Origin: Sphingomonas sp. NFR15
Lineage (GTDB): Bacteria > Pseudomonadota > Alphaproteobacteria > Sphingomonadales > Sphingomonadaceae
Assembly: GCF_900103265.1 (NCBI RefSeq)
Contig: NZ_FMWX01000001.1
Span: 687,753-751,752 of the forward strand
Length of the DNA: 64,000 nt
Direction: 5' to 3'
The notes under the pieces are model-generated. The model was not told the DNA's origin. It was given only the letters and a program-made list of their open reading frames with translations, and made no database searches. Every line of letters begins with the position of its first letter. Position 1 is the first letter of the stretch. Shown here one piece after another: positions 43,388 through 51,808 of the stretch. The translations under genes were made by a program, and so were the position numbers.

Positions 43388-46060
43388 ATGCGTTCGTTCA
43401 CCTTTCTGGCGAGCACCGCGCTCGCGTCGCTGGTTGCCGTTCCCGCCTTCGCGCAACAGCCCGCCGCCGCCTCCGACGACGCGGCCGTAGAGCGCGCGGA
43501 GCAGGACATCGTCGTCACCGGCGTTCGCGCCAGCCTCCAGTCCGCCGCGAACGTGAAGCGCAACGCAGGCACGATCGTCGACTCGATCGTCGCCGAAGAT
43601 ATCGGCAAGCTCCCCGACAACAACGCGACCGAAGCGCTTCAGCGCATCACCGGCGTGCAGGTGTCGCGCGATCTCGGCGAGGGCGGGTCGATCGCGATCC
43701 GCGGTCTGCCGCAGGTCGAAACGACGCTCAACGGCCGCGAGACCTTCACCGCGGGCGGTGGCCGGACCTTCAACCTCCAGGATTTCCCCGCCGAGCTGGT
43801 CGCCCGCATCGACGTCTACAAGGCATCCACCGCCGACCTGATCGAAGGCGGCCTCGGCGGCCTCGTCGATCTGCGCACGCGCCGCCCGCTCGATCTCCCG
43901 GGCTTCACCCTCGGCGCGTCGCTGCGCGGCATGTACTCGGATTCGGTCAAGAAGGCGACGCCGAGCGGATCGGTGTTCGCCTCGGACAAGTGGGACACCG
44001 GCATCGGCGAGGTCGGCCTGCTTGGCAGCTTCTCGTATCAGGACCGCAAATATCGGCAGGACATCGACAGCACCGGCGCGCCGACGCCGCGCAGCGACCT
44101 GGTCCCCGGCCAGAGCGTGTTCGCGCCGAACGGCAACAATCAGGTGCTGGTGATCGGCGAGCGCCAGCGCATCGGCGGCAACGTCGCGCTGCAATGGCGC
44201 CCCTCGCCCGATCTCGAGTTCACGCTCGAAGGTCAGTACCAGCGCTTCAAGACGACGCAGCAGCAATATAACATGCTCGTGGCGACGGCGGGTTCCACCC
44301 CGGTCGCCGGCAGCACCACGCTCTTCTCCGGCACGCAGGACGTGTCGCAGGTCAGCTACGCGAACCAGCGCCTCACCGCCGGCGGCACCGCGCGCGACAC
44401 GCTCGACGAGAACAAGTCGATCAGCCTCGCCGCGAAGTGGAACGTGAAGGGCGTCACGGTCAACGGCGACCTGACCTACACCAAATCGCGGAACGACCTG
44501 TATTACACCGAGCTCGATCTCATCACGACCGCGCCGGGCTTCACGCAAAATCTCGGCACCAATCCGCCCTCCTCGTCGACCGGCTCGTACAACCTCGCCA
44601 ATCTCGCCAATTACAGGGTCGGCGGGCTGACGCGGAACGAGAACCATTATGTCGGCGACGAAGTGGCAGCGCGCGTGGACCTCGAATATGCATTCGAGGA
44701 CAGCAGCTTCCTGAAATCGATCCAGGGCGGCTTCCGCTTCTCGGATCGTTCGATCGCACAGCAGAATCCGCTTCGCTACACCGGGCAGACGGCCTCCACC
44801 GATCCCGCCTCCTATTCGGGCCTGTTCCAGGCGAACAGCTATGGTGATTTCTACACGGCGAACGGTGCGAAGGTCGATTTCCAGCGCAACTTCCCCTACG
44901 CCAACGTCTCGCGGCTGCGCTCCGATTTCTCGGGCGTGTTGTCGCAACTCGGGCTGACCGGCGCGCTGGCCCCGTCGACGACATCGGTCAACAGCCTGCT
45001 CGCGGCGTTCAACGCCGACGAAAAGACCACCGCCGGCTATGTGATGGCGAAGTTCGATTTCGTCGCTGGACTGCCGATCGACGGCAATATCGGCGTGCGC
45101 TATGTTCAAACCGACGATCTCATCACTGGCAACCAGCGCCGGACCGCACTGGTGAACGGCGTGTTCGTTCCCGTGACGCCGACGATCATCGATCCCGTCT
45201 CGATCAAGAACAGCTACGGAAACTGGCTGCCGAGCGTGAACGCGCGCGTTCACCTGACGCACAACCTCCAGCTCCGCCTCGCCGCTTCGGAAACGCTCAC
45301 CCGTCCCGATTTCAGCCAGTTGTCGCCCGCGCTCACCGTCGTTCCGGGCCAGCTCGCCGCGAGCCAGGGCAACCCGAACCTTCAGCCGATCACCTCGAAG
45401 AACGCCGACGTGTCGCTCGAATGGTACGTCAACAAATCGACCTCGCTCTATGTCGCGGGCTTCTACAAGCGGGTCAAAGGCTTCATCTTCACCCGCTCCA
45501 CGCCGGGCGTGACGATCGGCGGGGTCGATGGCTACACGCTGTCGCAGCCGCTCAATTCGGGCACGGGCACCGTCAAGGGCGCCGAGGTCGGCTATCAGCA
45601 GTTCTTCGATTTCCTGCCCGGCGCGCTCTCCGGCCTCGGCATTCAGGCCAATGGCACCTATACCGAAAGCGCCGCGCCGACCTCGCTGGTCGGGTTCACC
45701 GCGCCGCTGCCGCAGCTTTCGAAGTACAGCTACAACATCGCCGGCATCTACGAGAAATACGGCATTTCCGCCCGCGTCGCGTACAATTACCGGTCGAGCT
45801 TCCTGTCCTCGATCCTCGCCGGCGCCTATACCCCGCCGGGCGGCACGACGACCTCCTATGTCTTCCCGGTGATGACCAAGGGCTATGGCTGGCTCGACGC
45901 GTCGCTCAGCTACGATATCGGCAAGCACGTCACGCTGACGATCGACGGGCAGAACCTGCTGCGCACCCAGATCCAGCAATATTACCAGGTCGCGACCCGG
46001 CCCGGACAATATACGATCGACGATCGCCAGTTCATGGCCGGCGTCCGCGTGAAGTTCTGA
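43388..46060 (+). CDS. TonB-dependent outer-membrane receptor
   Basis: 890 aa. A signal peptide ending AFAQQ is followed by DIVVTGVRASLQSA (TonB-box region), a plug domain (GKLPDNNATEALQRITGVQVSRD, SIAIRGLPQVETTLNGRE), and a 22-strand barrel ending ...GVRVKF with a terminal Phe. It belongs to the Caulobacter/Sphingomonas oligosaccharide-type receptor group (ASLQSA... DSIVAEDIGKLPD). Two SGNH hydrolases follow on the same strand, 22 and 28 nt apart, so the transported substrate is probably an acylated sugar. ATG 43388 follows GGAGG. Confidence 0.94.
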   Translation: MRSFTFLASTALASLVAVPAFAQQPAAASDDAAVERAEQDIVVTGVRASLQSAANVKRNAGTIVDSIVAEDIGKLPDNNATEALQRITGVQVSRDLGEGGSIAIRGLPQVETTLNGRETFTAGGGRTFNLQDFPAELVARIDVYKASTADLIEGGLGGLVDLRTRRPLDLPGFTLGASLRGMYSDSVKKATPSGSVFASDKWDTGIGEVGLLGSFSYQDRKYRQDIDSTGAPTPRSDLVPGQSVFAPNGNNQVLVIGERQRIGGNVALQWRPSPDLEFTLEGQYQRFKTTQQQYNMLVATAGSTPVAGSTTLFSGTQDVSQVSYANQRLTAGGTARDTLDENKSISLAAKWNVKGVTVNGDLTYTKSRNDLYYTELDLITTAPGFTQNLGTNPPSSSTGSYNLANLANYRVGGLTRNENHYVGDEVAARVDLEYAFEDSSFLKSIQGGFRFSDRSIAQQNPLRYTGQTASTDPASYSGLFQANSYGDFYTANGAKVDFQRNFPYANVSRLRSDFSGVLSQLGLTGALAPSTTSVNSLLAAFNADEKTTAGYVMAKFDFVAGLPIDGNIGVRYVQTDDLITGNQRRTALVNGVFVPVTPTIIDPVSIKNSYGNWLPSVNARVHLTHNLQLRLAASETLTRPDFSQLSPALTVVPGQLAASQGNPNLQPITSKNADVSLEWYVNKSTSLYVAGFYKRVKGFIFTRSTPGVTIGGVDGYTLSQPLNSGTGTVKGAEVGYQQFFDFLPGALSGLGIQANGTYTESAAPTSLVGFTAPLPQLSKYSYNIAGIYEKYGISARVAYNYRSSFLSSILAGAYTPPGGTTTSYVFPVMTKGYGWLDASLSYDIGKHVTLTIDGQNLLRTQIQQYYQVATRPGQYTIDDRQFMAGVRVKF

Positions 46061-46082
46061 TCGGGTGCGGGGCGTAAGGGGC

Positions 46083-47225
46083 ATGTGGCGGTGGCCCCTC
46101 GCGCTCTGCTCCGCGGTCGTACTGCTCGCCCCCGCGCCCGCCGCGGCGGCGTGGGTGGCGGGCTGGACCGCCGCCGCCTTTCCCGCCACGCCCGTCCTCA
46201 CCGATCGGGACGTGCGTGATTACGGCGGCGCCACCGTGCGGCAGGAGATGACCGTCGATGCCGCCGGCGCGCGCCTGCGCGTGCGGATGACCAACGCGCT
46301 CGGCACCGCGCCGCTCGCGTTCGAAGCGGCGACGGTGGAGATCGACGGCCGCAGCCTTCCGCTCTCCTTCGGTGGCCACGCCGGCGCGGCCCTGCCCGCC
46401 GGCGCGTCGCTGGCGAGCAATCCGGTTCGCGCTCCGGTCCGCCGCTTCCAGCGGATCGCGGTGACCGTCAGCTATGGGCCGGACGCCAGACCCGCCGCAC
46501 ATCTGTTGACGGTCACGGTGCGCTATCCCGACGGCCATCGCCGCACCGGGCGCGGACCCGCGCTCGCCGCCTGCATTGAGGTCGATCGGCGGGGAACGGG
46601 CCGCGTTCTCGTCGCGCTGGGCGATTCGGTCACAGAAGGTGCCCGCGCCGCGCCGCAGAGCTTCACCGGCTGGCCCGAGATGCTCGCCGCCCGGCTGGCG
46701 GCGCTGCCGCGCCATCGCGACTGGAGCGTCGTCAACGCCGGCATCCACGGCAACCGGCTGCTGCGCGACGGCGCCGGCCCAAATGCGCTCGCGCGCTTCG
46801 ACCGCGATGTGCTCGCCGTTGCCGGCGTTACCGACGTGCTGCTGCTCGAAGGCATCAACGACATCGGCTGGGGCAATGCCAAACCCGCCAGCGACGGACC
46901 CGTACGCGCCGAGGACGTGATCGCGGCGTATCGCCAGATCATCGCCCGCGCACACGCTGCCGGCCTGCGAGTCATCGGCGCCACGCTGCCGCCGTTTCGC
47001 GGCTCGATCTATCACACCCCCGCCGGCGAGGCGGTTCGCCAGGCGGTCAACCAATGGGTTCGCGGCGCCGGCGCGTTCGACGCGGTCGTCGATTTCGACC
47101 GGGCGATGGCCGACCCCGCAGACCCCTCGCGGCTCGATCCCGCCAAGGATTCGGGCGACCATCTTCACCCGAGCGACGCAGGCTATGCCGCGATGGCGGC
47201 AGCGATCGATCCCGCCACGCTATGA
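46083..47225 (+). CDS. Secreted SGNH/GDSL hydrolase, first of a tandem pair
   Basis: 380 aa from ATG 46083, preceded by AAGGGG. A signal peptide (MWRWPLALCSAVVLLAPAPAAA) and a beta-rich N-terminal domain (about 30-165) precede the SGNH domain. Block I is ALGDSVTEG with Ser182, block II GIHGNRLL, block III EGINDIGWGN, block V DHLHPSDAGY with Asp and His. The layout matches the rhamnogalacturonan-acetylesterase-like group with an extra N-terminal beta domain. It likely removes acyl groups from a polysaccharide. It is a diverged duplicate of the next gene. Confidence 0.92.
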   Translation: MWRWPLALCSAVVLLAPAPAAAAWVAGWTAAAFPATPVLTDRDVRDYGGATVRQEMTVDAAGARLRVRMTNALGTAPLAFEAATVEIDGRSLPLSFGGHAGAALPAGASLASNPVRAPVRRFQRIAVTVSYGPDARPAAHLLTVTVRYPDGHRRTGRGPALAACIEVDRRGTGRVLVALGDSVTEGARAAPQSFTGWPEMLAARLAALPRHRDWSVVNAGIHGNRLLRDGAGPNALARFDRDVLAVAGVTDVLLLEGINDIGWGNAKPASDGPVRAEDVIAAYRQIIARAHAAGLRVIGATLPPFRGSIYHTPAGEAVRQAVNQWVRGAGAFDAVVDFDRAMADPADPSRLDPAKDSGDHLHPSDAGYAAMAAAIDPATL

Positions 47226-47253
47226 CGCAATCCGCAGAACAAGGTCTGGACGC

Positions 47254-48468
47254 ATGAACCGTATCAAGTCGCTGCTGGCGCTCGGCGCCGCCGGGTTGGC
47301 CGTGGCGGCGGCCGCCGCGCCGCCGGCGTGGATCGGCGCCTATGGCAACGCGCCGATCGGTTACGAACCGGCGATCCGCGACGCGCTCGGCGGGCCGCTG
47401 CGCGATCAGACGGTGCGGCAGGTCGTGCGCGTGGGGGCGGCGAGCGACCGTTTGCGGATCCGCCTCACCAACGAACTCGGCGCCACCCCGCTGCGCATCG
47501 GCGCGGCGACCTTCGCGCGGCTCGACGCCTCGGGCACGGCGATCCCCGCCTCGATCCGCCCGCTGACCTTCAACGGCGCGCCGGGTACGGTCATTCCCGC
47601 CGGCGCGCCCGTGCTCGCCGATGCGCTCGCCGCGCCGGTCACGCCCGGCACCGATTACGCGGTCTCCATCTACTTCCCCGAGACCAGCACACCGCCCGCG
47701 CACGCGCAGATGGCGGATGTCGCGCCGGGCGATCAGACCGCCCGCGCCACGCTGAGCGGCAGCGTTCGCAAGCGCGTTCCCGCGATCGTGTCGCGCATCG
47801 ACGTGGCGGCGCGCCGCGACGCGCGCGTCCTACTGGCATTCGGCGATTCGATCACCGAAGGCGCCGCCTCGACACCGGGCGCCTACCAGAGCTGGCCCGA
47901 CCAGCTTGCCCGGCTGCTCGCCACCGACCGGCGGGGGCGGTGCTGGTCGGTGGTCAACGCCGGGGTCAGCGGCAACCGCCTGCTGCACGACGGGCGCGGC
48001 CCCAACGCGGTGGCCCGCTTCGACCGCGATGTACTCGCGGTGCCGGGCGTCCGCACGCTGGTGCTGCTCGAAGGCATCAACGATATCGGCGCGAGCGCGC
48101 AAGCCGAACATCGCGATCAGGCGGTCGGCGCCGAGGCCATCATCCAGGCCTATCGCGAGATCGTCGCGCGGGCGCGGGCGCACCATATCCGCGTGATCGG
48201 CGGCACGCTGCTTCCGTTCAAGGGCGCGGTCTATTTCACCGCCGAGGGCGAGGCGAAGCGCCAAGCGGTCAACGCCTGGATTCGAAGCCCGGGCGCGTTC
48301 GACGCGGTGATCGACTTCGACGCGGCGATGCGCGATCCCGCGCACCCCGCGCACATGGCGCCAGCCGCCGACTCCACCGACAATCTGCATCCCCGCGACG
48401 CCGGCTATGCCATCATGGCGAAGGCGGCCGCCGCCGCGCTGGCGCGGGATCCCTGCCCCGGCGCATGA
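47254..48468 (+). CDS. Secreted SGNH/GDSL hydrolase, second of a tandem pair
   Basis: 404 aa from ATG 47254, with AAGG upstream. The signal peptide (MNRIKSLLALGAAGLAVAAAAA) is followed by the same two-domain plan as its neighbour. The SGNH blocks are AFGDSITEG with Ser199, GVSGNRLL, EGINDIGAS and DNLHPRDAGY. It shares the RPLTFNGAPG segment and a regular N-terminal beta domain. The two copies differ at many residues, so the duplication is old; different acyl specificities are possible. Confidence 0.92.
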   Translation: MNRIKSLLALGAAGLAVAAAAAPPAWIGAYGNAPIGYEPAIRDALGGPLRDQTVRQVVRVGAASDRLRIRLTNELGATPLRIGAATFARLDASGTAIPASIRPLTFNGAPGTVIPAGAPVLADALAAPVTPGTDYAVSIYFPETSTPPAHAQMADVAPGDQTARATLSGSVRKRVPAIVSRIDVAARRDARVLLAFGDSITEGAASTPGAYQSWPDQLARLLATDRRGRCWSVVNAGVSGNRLLHDGRGPNAVARFDRDVLAVPGVRTLVLLEGINDIGASAQAEHRDQAVGAEAIIQAYREIVARARAHHIRVIGGTLLPFKGAVYFTAEGEAKRQAVNAWIRSPGAFDAVIDFDAAMRDPAHPAHMAPAADSTDNLHPRDAGYAIMAKAAAAALARDPCPGA

Positions 48469-48838
48469 CGCTCGCGCCGCCGCGCAACGAAAGCATATTC
48501 GGTTAACAAACGGTGCATGCGGCCAAGTGCCGCCGCCCCTTTCCATAGTCGTGTCGCCACCGTTCGCAGCCGGTCGATGGTCACGAACCGGGCCGGCAAC
48601 ACCACGCCTGTGTCCGATGCTTGAAAAGATGGGCCGCTGATCTCGAGATGTGCGGCGCCGCGTCGCGCACATGGCATTAGACTTTGGTCTAATCGGCTAT
48701 ATTCCTGTTCTTACGCCAATAAAACCATGCCAATTCTCCAAACCTCTCAAGTCTATCCCTTGATTCGCATCAACGGGAACGACGGCTGAGACAAATTGCC
48801 AACCAGAGTGGGGGGAACCATTCAGGGAGGTGTTTGAC
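48469..48838. other. 370-bp control region before the trimeric autotransporter
   Basis: No gene found. It contains the perfect dyad ATTAGAC-TTTG-GTCTAAT (48676-48693) next to TATATT (48698-48703), then an AT-rich leader (48700-48790), and AGGGAGG (48824-48830) before GTG 48839. The dyad looks like a regulator site near a promoter. Confidence 0.6.
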
Positions 48839-51697
48839 GTGATCGATCCTCATACCCCAAATCAGATGTCGGACCCCTATCGGGCCGACGAGACCGGGTC
48901 GAAGTCTTGCCCGGCAACTTTCGCATCCAGACGCGCGCTACGCGCCGGCATATCGATCGTCGCGCTCGCTGGAGCGGGGTTCGCGGCGACCTCGCAAGCT
49001 CAGGCGCAGGCCGCGCCGCCGCCCAATCTCGTCAGCGCGTGCTCGGGCGTCAGCCTGCCCCGCTCGGTGGTGACGGGCATTCTGACCCCGGTGGTGAACG
49101 GCATCGTCACGCCCGTGCAGAACACCGTCAACCCGATCCTCGGCGTGGTCGGCGCGGTCATTCCGCTCGTGCCGCCGCTCGGCATCGACGCCGCCGGATT
49201 GCTCGCCGACGCCGCCGCCGGACAGCCGATTTCCCTACAGGCGGTCAACCTCAACGGCACCGTGGTCGGCCCGGACGATCGCTGCGACACGCAGGCGGAT
49301 TCGTTCACGCTCGCCAACCCACGGGGCATCTCGATCGGCGGCAATCGCATCACCGGCCTCGGCGCGAACGGCCTCGAGGCATCGGCGGGCGAACTCAATT
49401 CGGTCGCGTTCGGCAATCTCGCGACGACCGACGCCACCGCCGACCGCGCGATCGCGATCGGCCCGAACGCCGCGGTGCTCGCGGGCGCGGGCGGCTCGGT
49501 CGCGCTCGGCTCGGGGGCCACCGTCACCGCCGCGAACAGCGTCGCGCTCGGCGCGGGCAGCACGGCGACGCGCGGGGCTCTGGCCGGCTATACCGCGGTC
49601 GGCCTCTCCGGCTTGCAGAATTCGGCCGGCGAAGTCTCGATCGGCGCCCCCGGCGCGCCGCGTCAGTTGACCAACGTCGCCGCCGGCACCGCGCCCACCG
49701 ACGCCGCCAACACCGGGCAGGTCGCGGGTGTCGCCGCCGCCGTCGATGCGCTCGCCGGCGCTGCCGTGCAGTATGACACGACGACGCGCGACCGCGTCAC
49801 GCTCGCCGGCGCGGGCGGCACCACGATCGCCAACCTCGCGCCCGGCGCGCTCACCGACACCTCGACCGACGCGGTCAACGGCAGTCAGCTTTACGCCACC
49901 AACCAGAATGTCGCGAACAACACGACGCTCGTCACGAACCTCACCAACAACATCAACAACGGCGCGGTCGGCCCGGTGCGCTATTCGAACGCCGGCACGC
50001 CGACCGTCCCCAACGGCGGGGTGCCCACCAATGACGTGACGCTCGCCGGCGCGGCCGCCGGCCCGGTCGGTCTGCACAACGTCGCCGACGGCACGATCGC
50101 CGCCGGATCGACCGACGCGGTCAACGGCGGGCAGGTCTCCACGTTGCAGGATCAGCTCGCCGCGCTCGACGCCGATGCGGTGCGATATGATACCGCCACA
50201 CGCGACCGCATCACGCTGGGCGGCGCCGGCGGCACGACCATCGCGAACCTCCGCCCGGGCCTGCTCACCGACACCTCGACCGAGGCGGTCAACGGCAGCC
50301 AGCTCTACGCGACCAATCAGAACGTCGCGAACAACACGACGCTCATCACCAATCTCACCACCAACGTGAACAATGGCGGCGTCGGCCCGGTGCGCTATTC
50401 GAACGCGGGCACCCCGACCGTCCCCAACGGCGGCGTGCCGACCAACGACGTGACGCTGACCGGCGCCGCCGCCGGCCCGGTCGGGCTCCACAACGTCGCC
50501 GCCGGCAGCATCGCTGCCGGATCGACCGACGCGGTCAACGGCGGCCAGGTCGCCGCCCTGCAAGACCAGATCACCGCGGTCGGCGCCAATGCCGTGCAAT
50601 ATGACACTGCCGCGCGCGACCGCGTCACGTTCGGCGGCGCGAACGGCACCACCCTCACCAACGTCGCGGCGGGTGAAATCAGCGCCACCTCGACCGACGC
50701 GGTCAACGGCGCGCAATTGAACGCGACCAACGTCAATGTCGCCAACAACACCACCGCGATCAACAATCTCACGGGCGTGGTGAACACCATCTCGAACAGC
50801 GTCACCAACCTCGGCGATCAGGTCGCCAACGGCGCGATCGGGCCGGTGCAATATTCGAACCCCGACACGCCGACCACGCCGAACGGCGGCGTGCGCACCA
50901 ACGATCTCACCTTGGTCGGCGCGGCGCCCGGCGCGGTGGCGCTGCACAATGTCGGCGACGGCGCGATCGCGGCGGGATCGACCGATGCGGTCAACGGCGG
51001 CCAGATCTACGGCCTCACCACCACGGTCGCCAATGCCGTCACCTATACCACCGATGCGCAGGGCAACCGCACCAACACGGTCGCGCTGGTGGGCGGCAAC
51101 GCCGCCGCGCCGGTGACGGTGTCGAACGTGGCGGCGGGCGCGGTCGCCGCCACCTCGAACGACGCGGTCAACGGCAGCCAGCTCTATGCCACCAACCAGA
51201 ACGTCGCCGCGGTGACGACCACCGCCAACACCGCGCTGACGCTCGGCCAGAACTCGGTGCAATATGACGAGACCCGCACGAGCGTGACGCTCAACGCGGG
51301 CGGCGCGGCGACGGCGATCCACAATGTCGCCGCCGGCACCAGCCCGACCGACGCGGTCAACGTCGCGCAGTTGAACAACGGCATCAACACCGCGATCAAC
51401 GCCGCCAACCAATATACCGACGCGCGGATCTCGTCGCTCAACTTCGATCTGCGCAACACCCGGCGCGATGCGGCGGCGGGCACGGCCGGCGCACTGGCGG
51501 CGGCGGGGCTGCCGCAAGCCTATGAGGCCGGCAAGGGCATGATCGCGGTGTCGATGGGCGTTTATCAAAGCGAGACCGCGGTCGCGGTCGGCTTCTCCAA
51601 GGCGTTCGGCGATGGGCATACCGTGGTGAAGATGGGCGGCACCTGGGACTCGCGCAGCCGCGCGGGCGCCAGCACCGGCATCGGCTATCAGTTCTGA
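48839..51697 (+). CDS. YadA-like trimeric autotransporter adhesin
   Basis: 952 aa from GTG 48839, 8 nt after AGGGAGG. A long signal region ends SQAQAQA. A head domain has SVALGSGATVTAANSVALG repeats. The stalk is built from repeated blocks: the pattern RYSNAGTPTVPNGG, then STDAVNGGQ, then RDRxTLGG, then AVNGSQLYATNQN, occurs three to four times with near-identical DNA. The C-terminal anchor (NFDLRNTRRDAAAGTAGALAAAG ... GIGYQF) forms the trimeric barrel. It should mediate surface attachment or autoaggregation. Confidence 0.95.
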   Translation: MIDPHTPNQMSDPYRADETGSKSCPATFASRRALRAGISIVALAGAGFAATSQAQAQAAPPPNLVSACSGVSLPRSVVTGILTPVVNGIVTPVQNTVNPILGVVGAVIPLVPPLGIDAAGLLADAAAGQPISLQAVNLNGTVVGPDDRCDTQADSFTLANPRGISIGGNRITGLGANGLEASAGELNSVAFGNLATTDATADRAIAIGPNAAVLAGAGGSVALGSGATVTAANSVALGAGSTATRGALAGYTAVGLSGLQNSAGEVSIGAPGAPRQLTNVAAGTAPTDAANTGQVAGVAAAVDALAGAAVQYDTTTRDRVTLAGAGGTTIANLAPGALTDTSTDAVNGSQLYATNQNVANNTTLVTNLTNNINNGAVGPVRYSNAGTPTVPNGGVPTNDVTLAGAAAGPVGLHNVADGTIAAGSTDAVNGGQVSTLQDQLAALDADAVRYDTATRDRITLGGAGGTTIANLRPGLLTDTSTEAVNGSQLYATNQNVANNTTLITNLTTNVNNGGVGPVRYSNAGTPTVPNGGVPTNDVTLTGAAAGPVGLHNVAAGSIAAGSTDAVNGGQVAALQDQITAVGANAVQYDTAARDRVTFGGANGTTLTNVAAGEISATSTDAVNGAQLNATNVNVANNTTAINNLTGVVNTISNSVTNLGDQVANGAIGPVQYSNPDTPTTPNGGVRTNDLTLVGAAPGAVALHNVGDGAIAAGSTDAVNGGQIYGLTTTVANAVTYTTDAQGNRTNTVALVGGNAAAPVTVSNVAAGAVAATSNDAVNGSQLYATNQNVAAVTTTANTALTLGQNSVQYDETRTSVTLNAGGAATAIHNVAAGTSPTDAVNVAQLNNGINTAINAANQYTDARISSLNFDLRNTRRDAAAGTAGALAAAGLPQAYEAGKGMIAVSMGVYQSETAVAVGFSKAFGDGHTVVKMGGTWDSRSRAGASTGIGYQF

Positions 51698-51705
51698 TGC
51701 GAAGC

Positions 51706-51731
51706 CCGGCCCGCCGCACCCGGCGGGCCGG
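51706..51731. terminator. GC-rich hairpin after the adhesin gene
   Basis: CCGGCCCGCCG and CGGCGGGCCGG form a perfect 11-bp stem with a CACC loop, 8 nt after the stop. There is no T-run; it may pause or stabilise the transcript before the stronger terminator at 51765. Confidence 0.5.
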
Positions 51732-51764
51732 AGCACCACCGTCGATCCACCCAATATCGACACG

Positions 51765-51792
51765 AAAGCGGGGCCGATCGGCCCCGCTTTTT
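51765..51792. terminator. Bidirectional Rho-independent terminator
   Basis: A perfect 26-bp palindrome (AAAGCGGGGCCGA joined to its complement, 51765-51790) with T-runs on both strands. It lies between the convergent adhesin and GGDEF-EAL genes. Confidence 0.88.
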
Positions 51793-51808
51793 CGCGCGCG
51801 TTGAACGG

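Noticed and set aside
43349..46201. A 950-aa minus-strand open frame across the TonB receptor
   Set aside because: The plus strand codes for a full receptor with signal, plug and barrel; the antisense frame has no recognisable domain.
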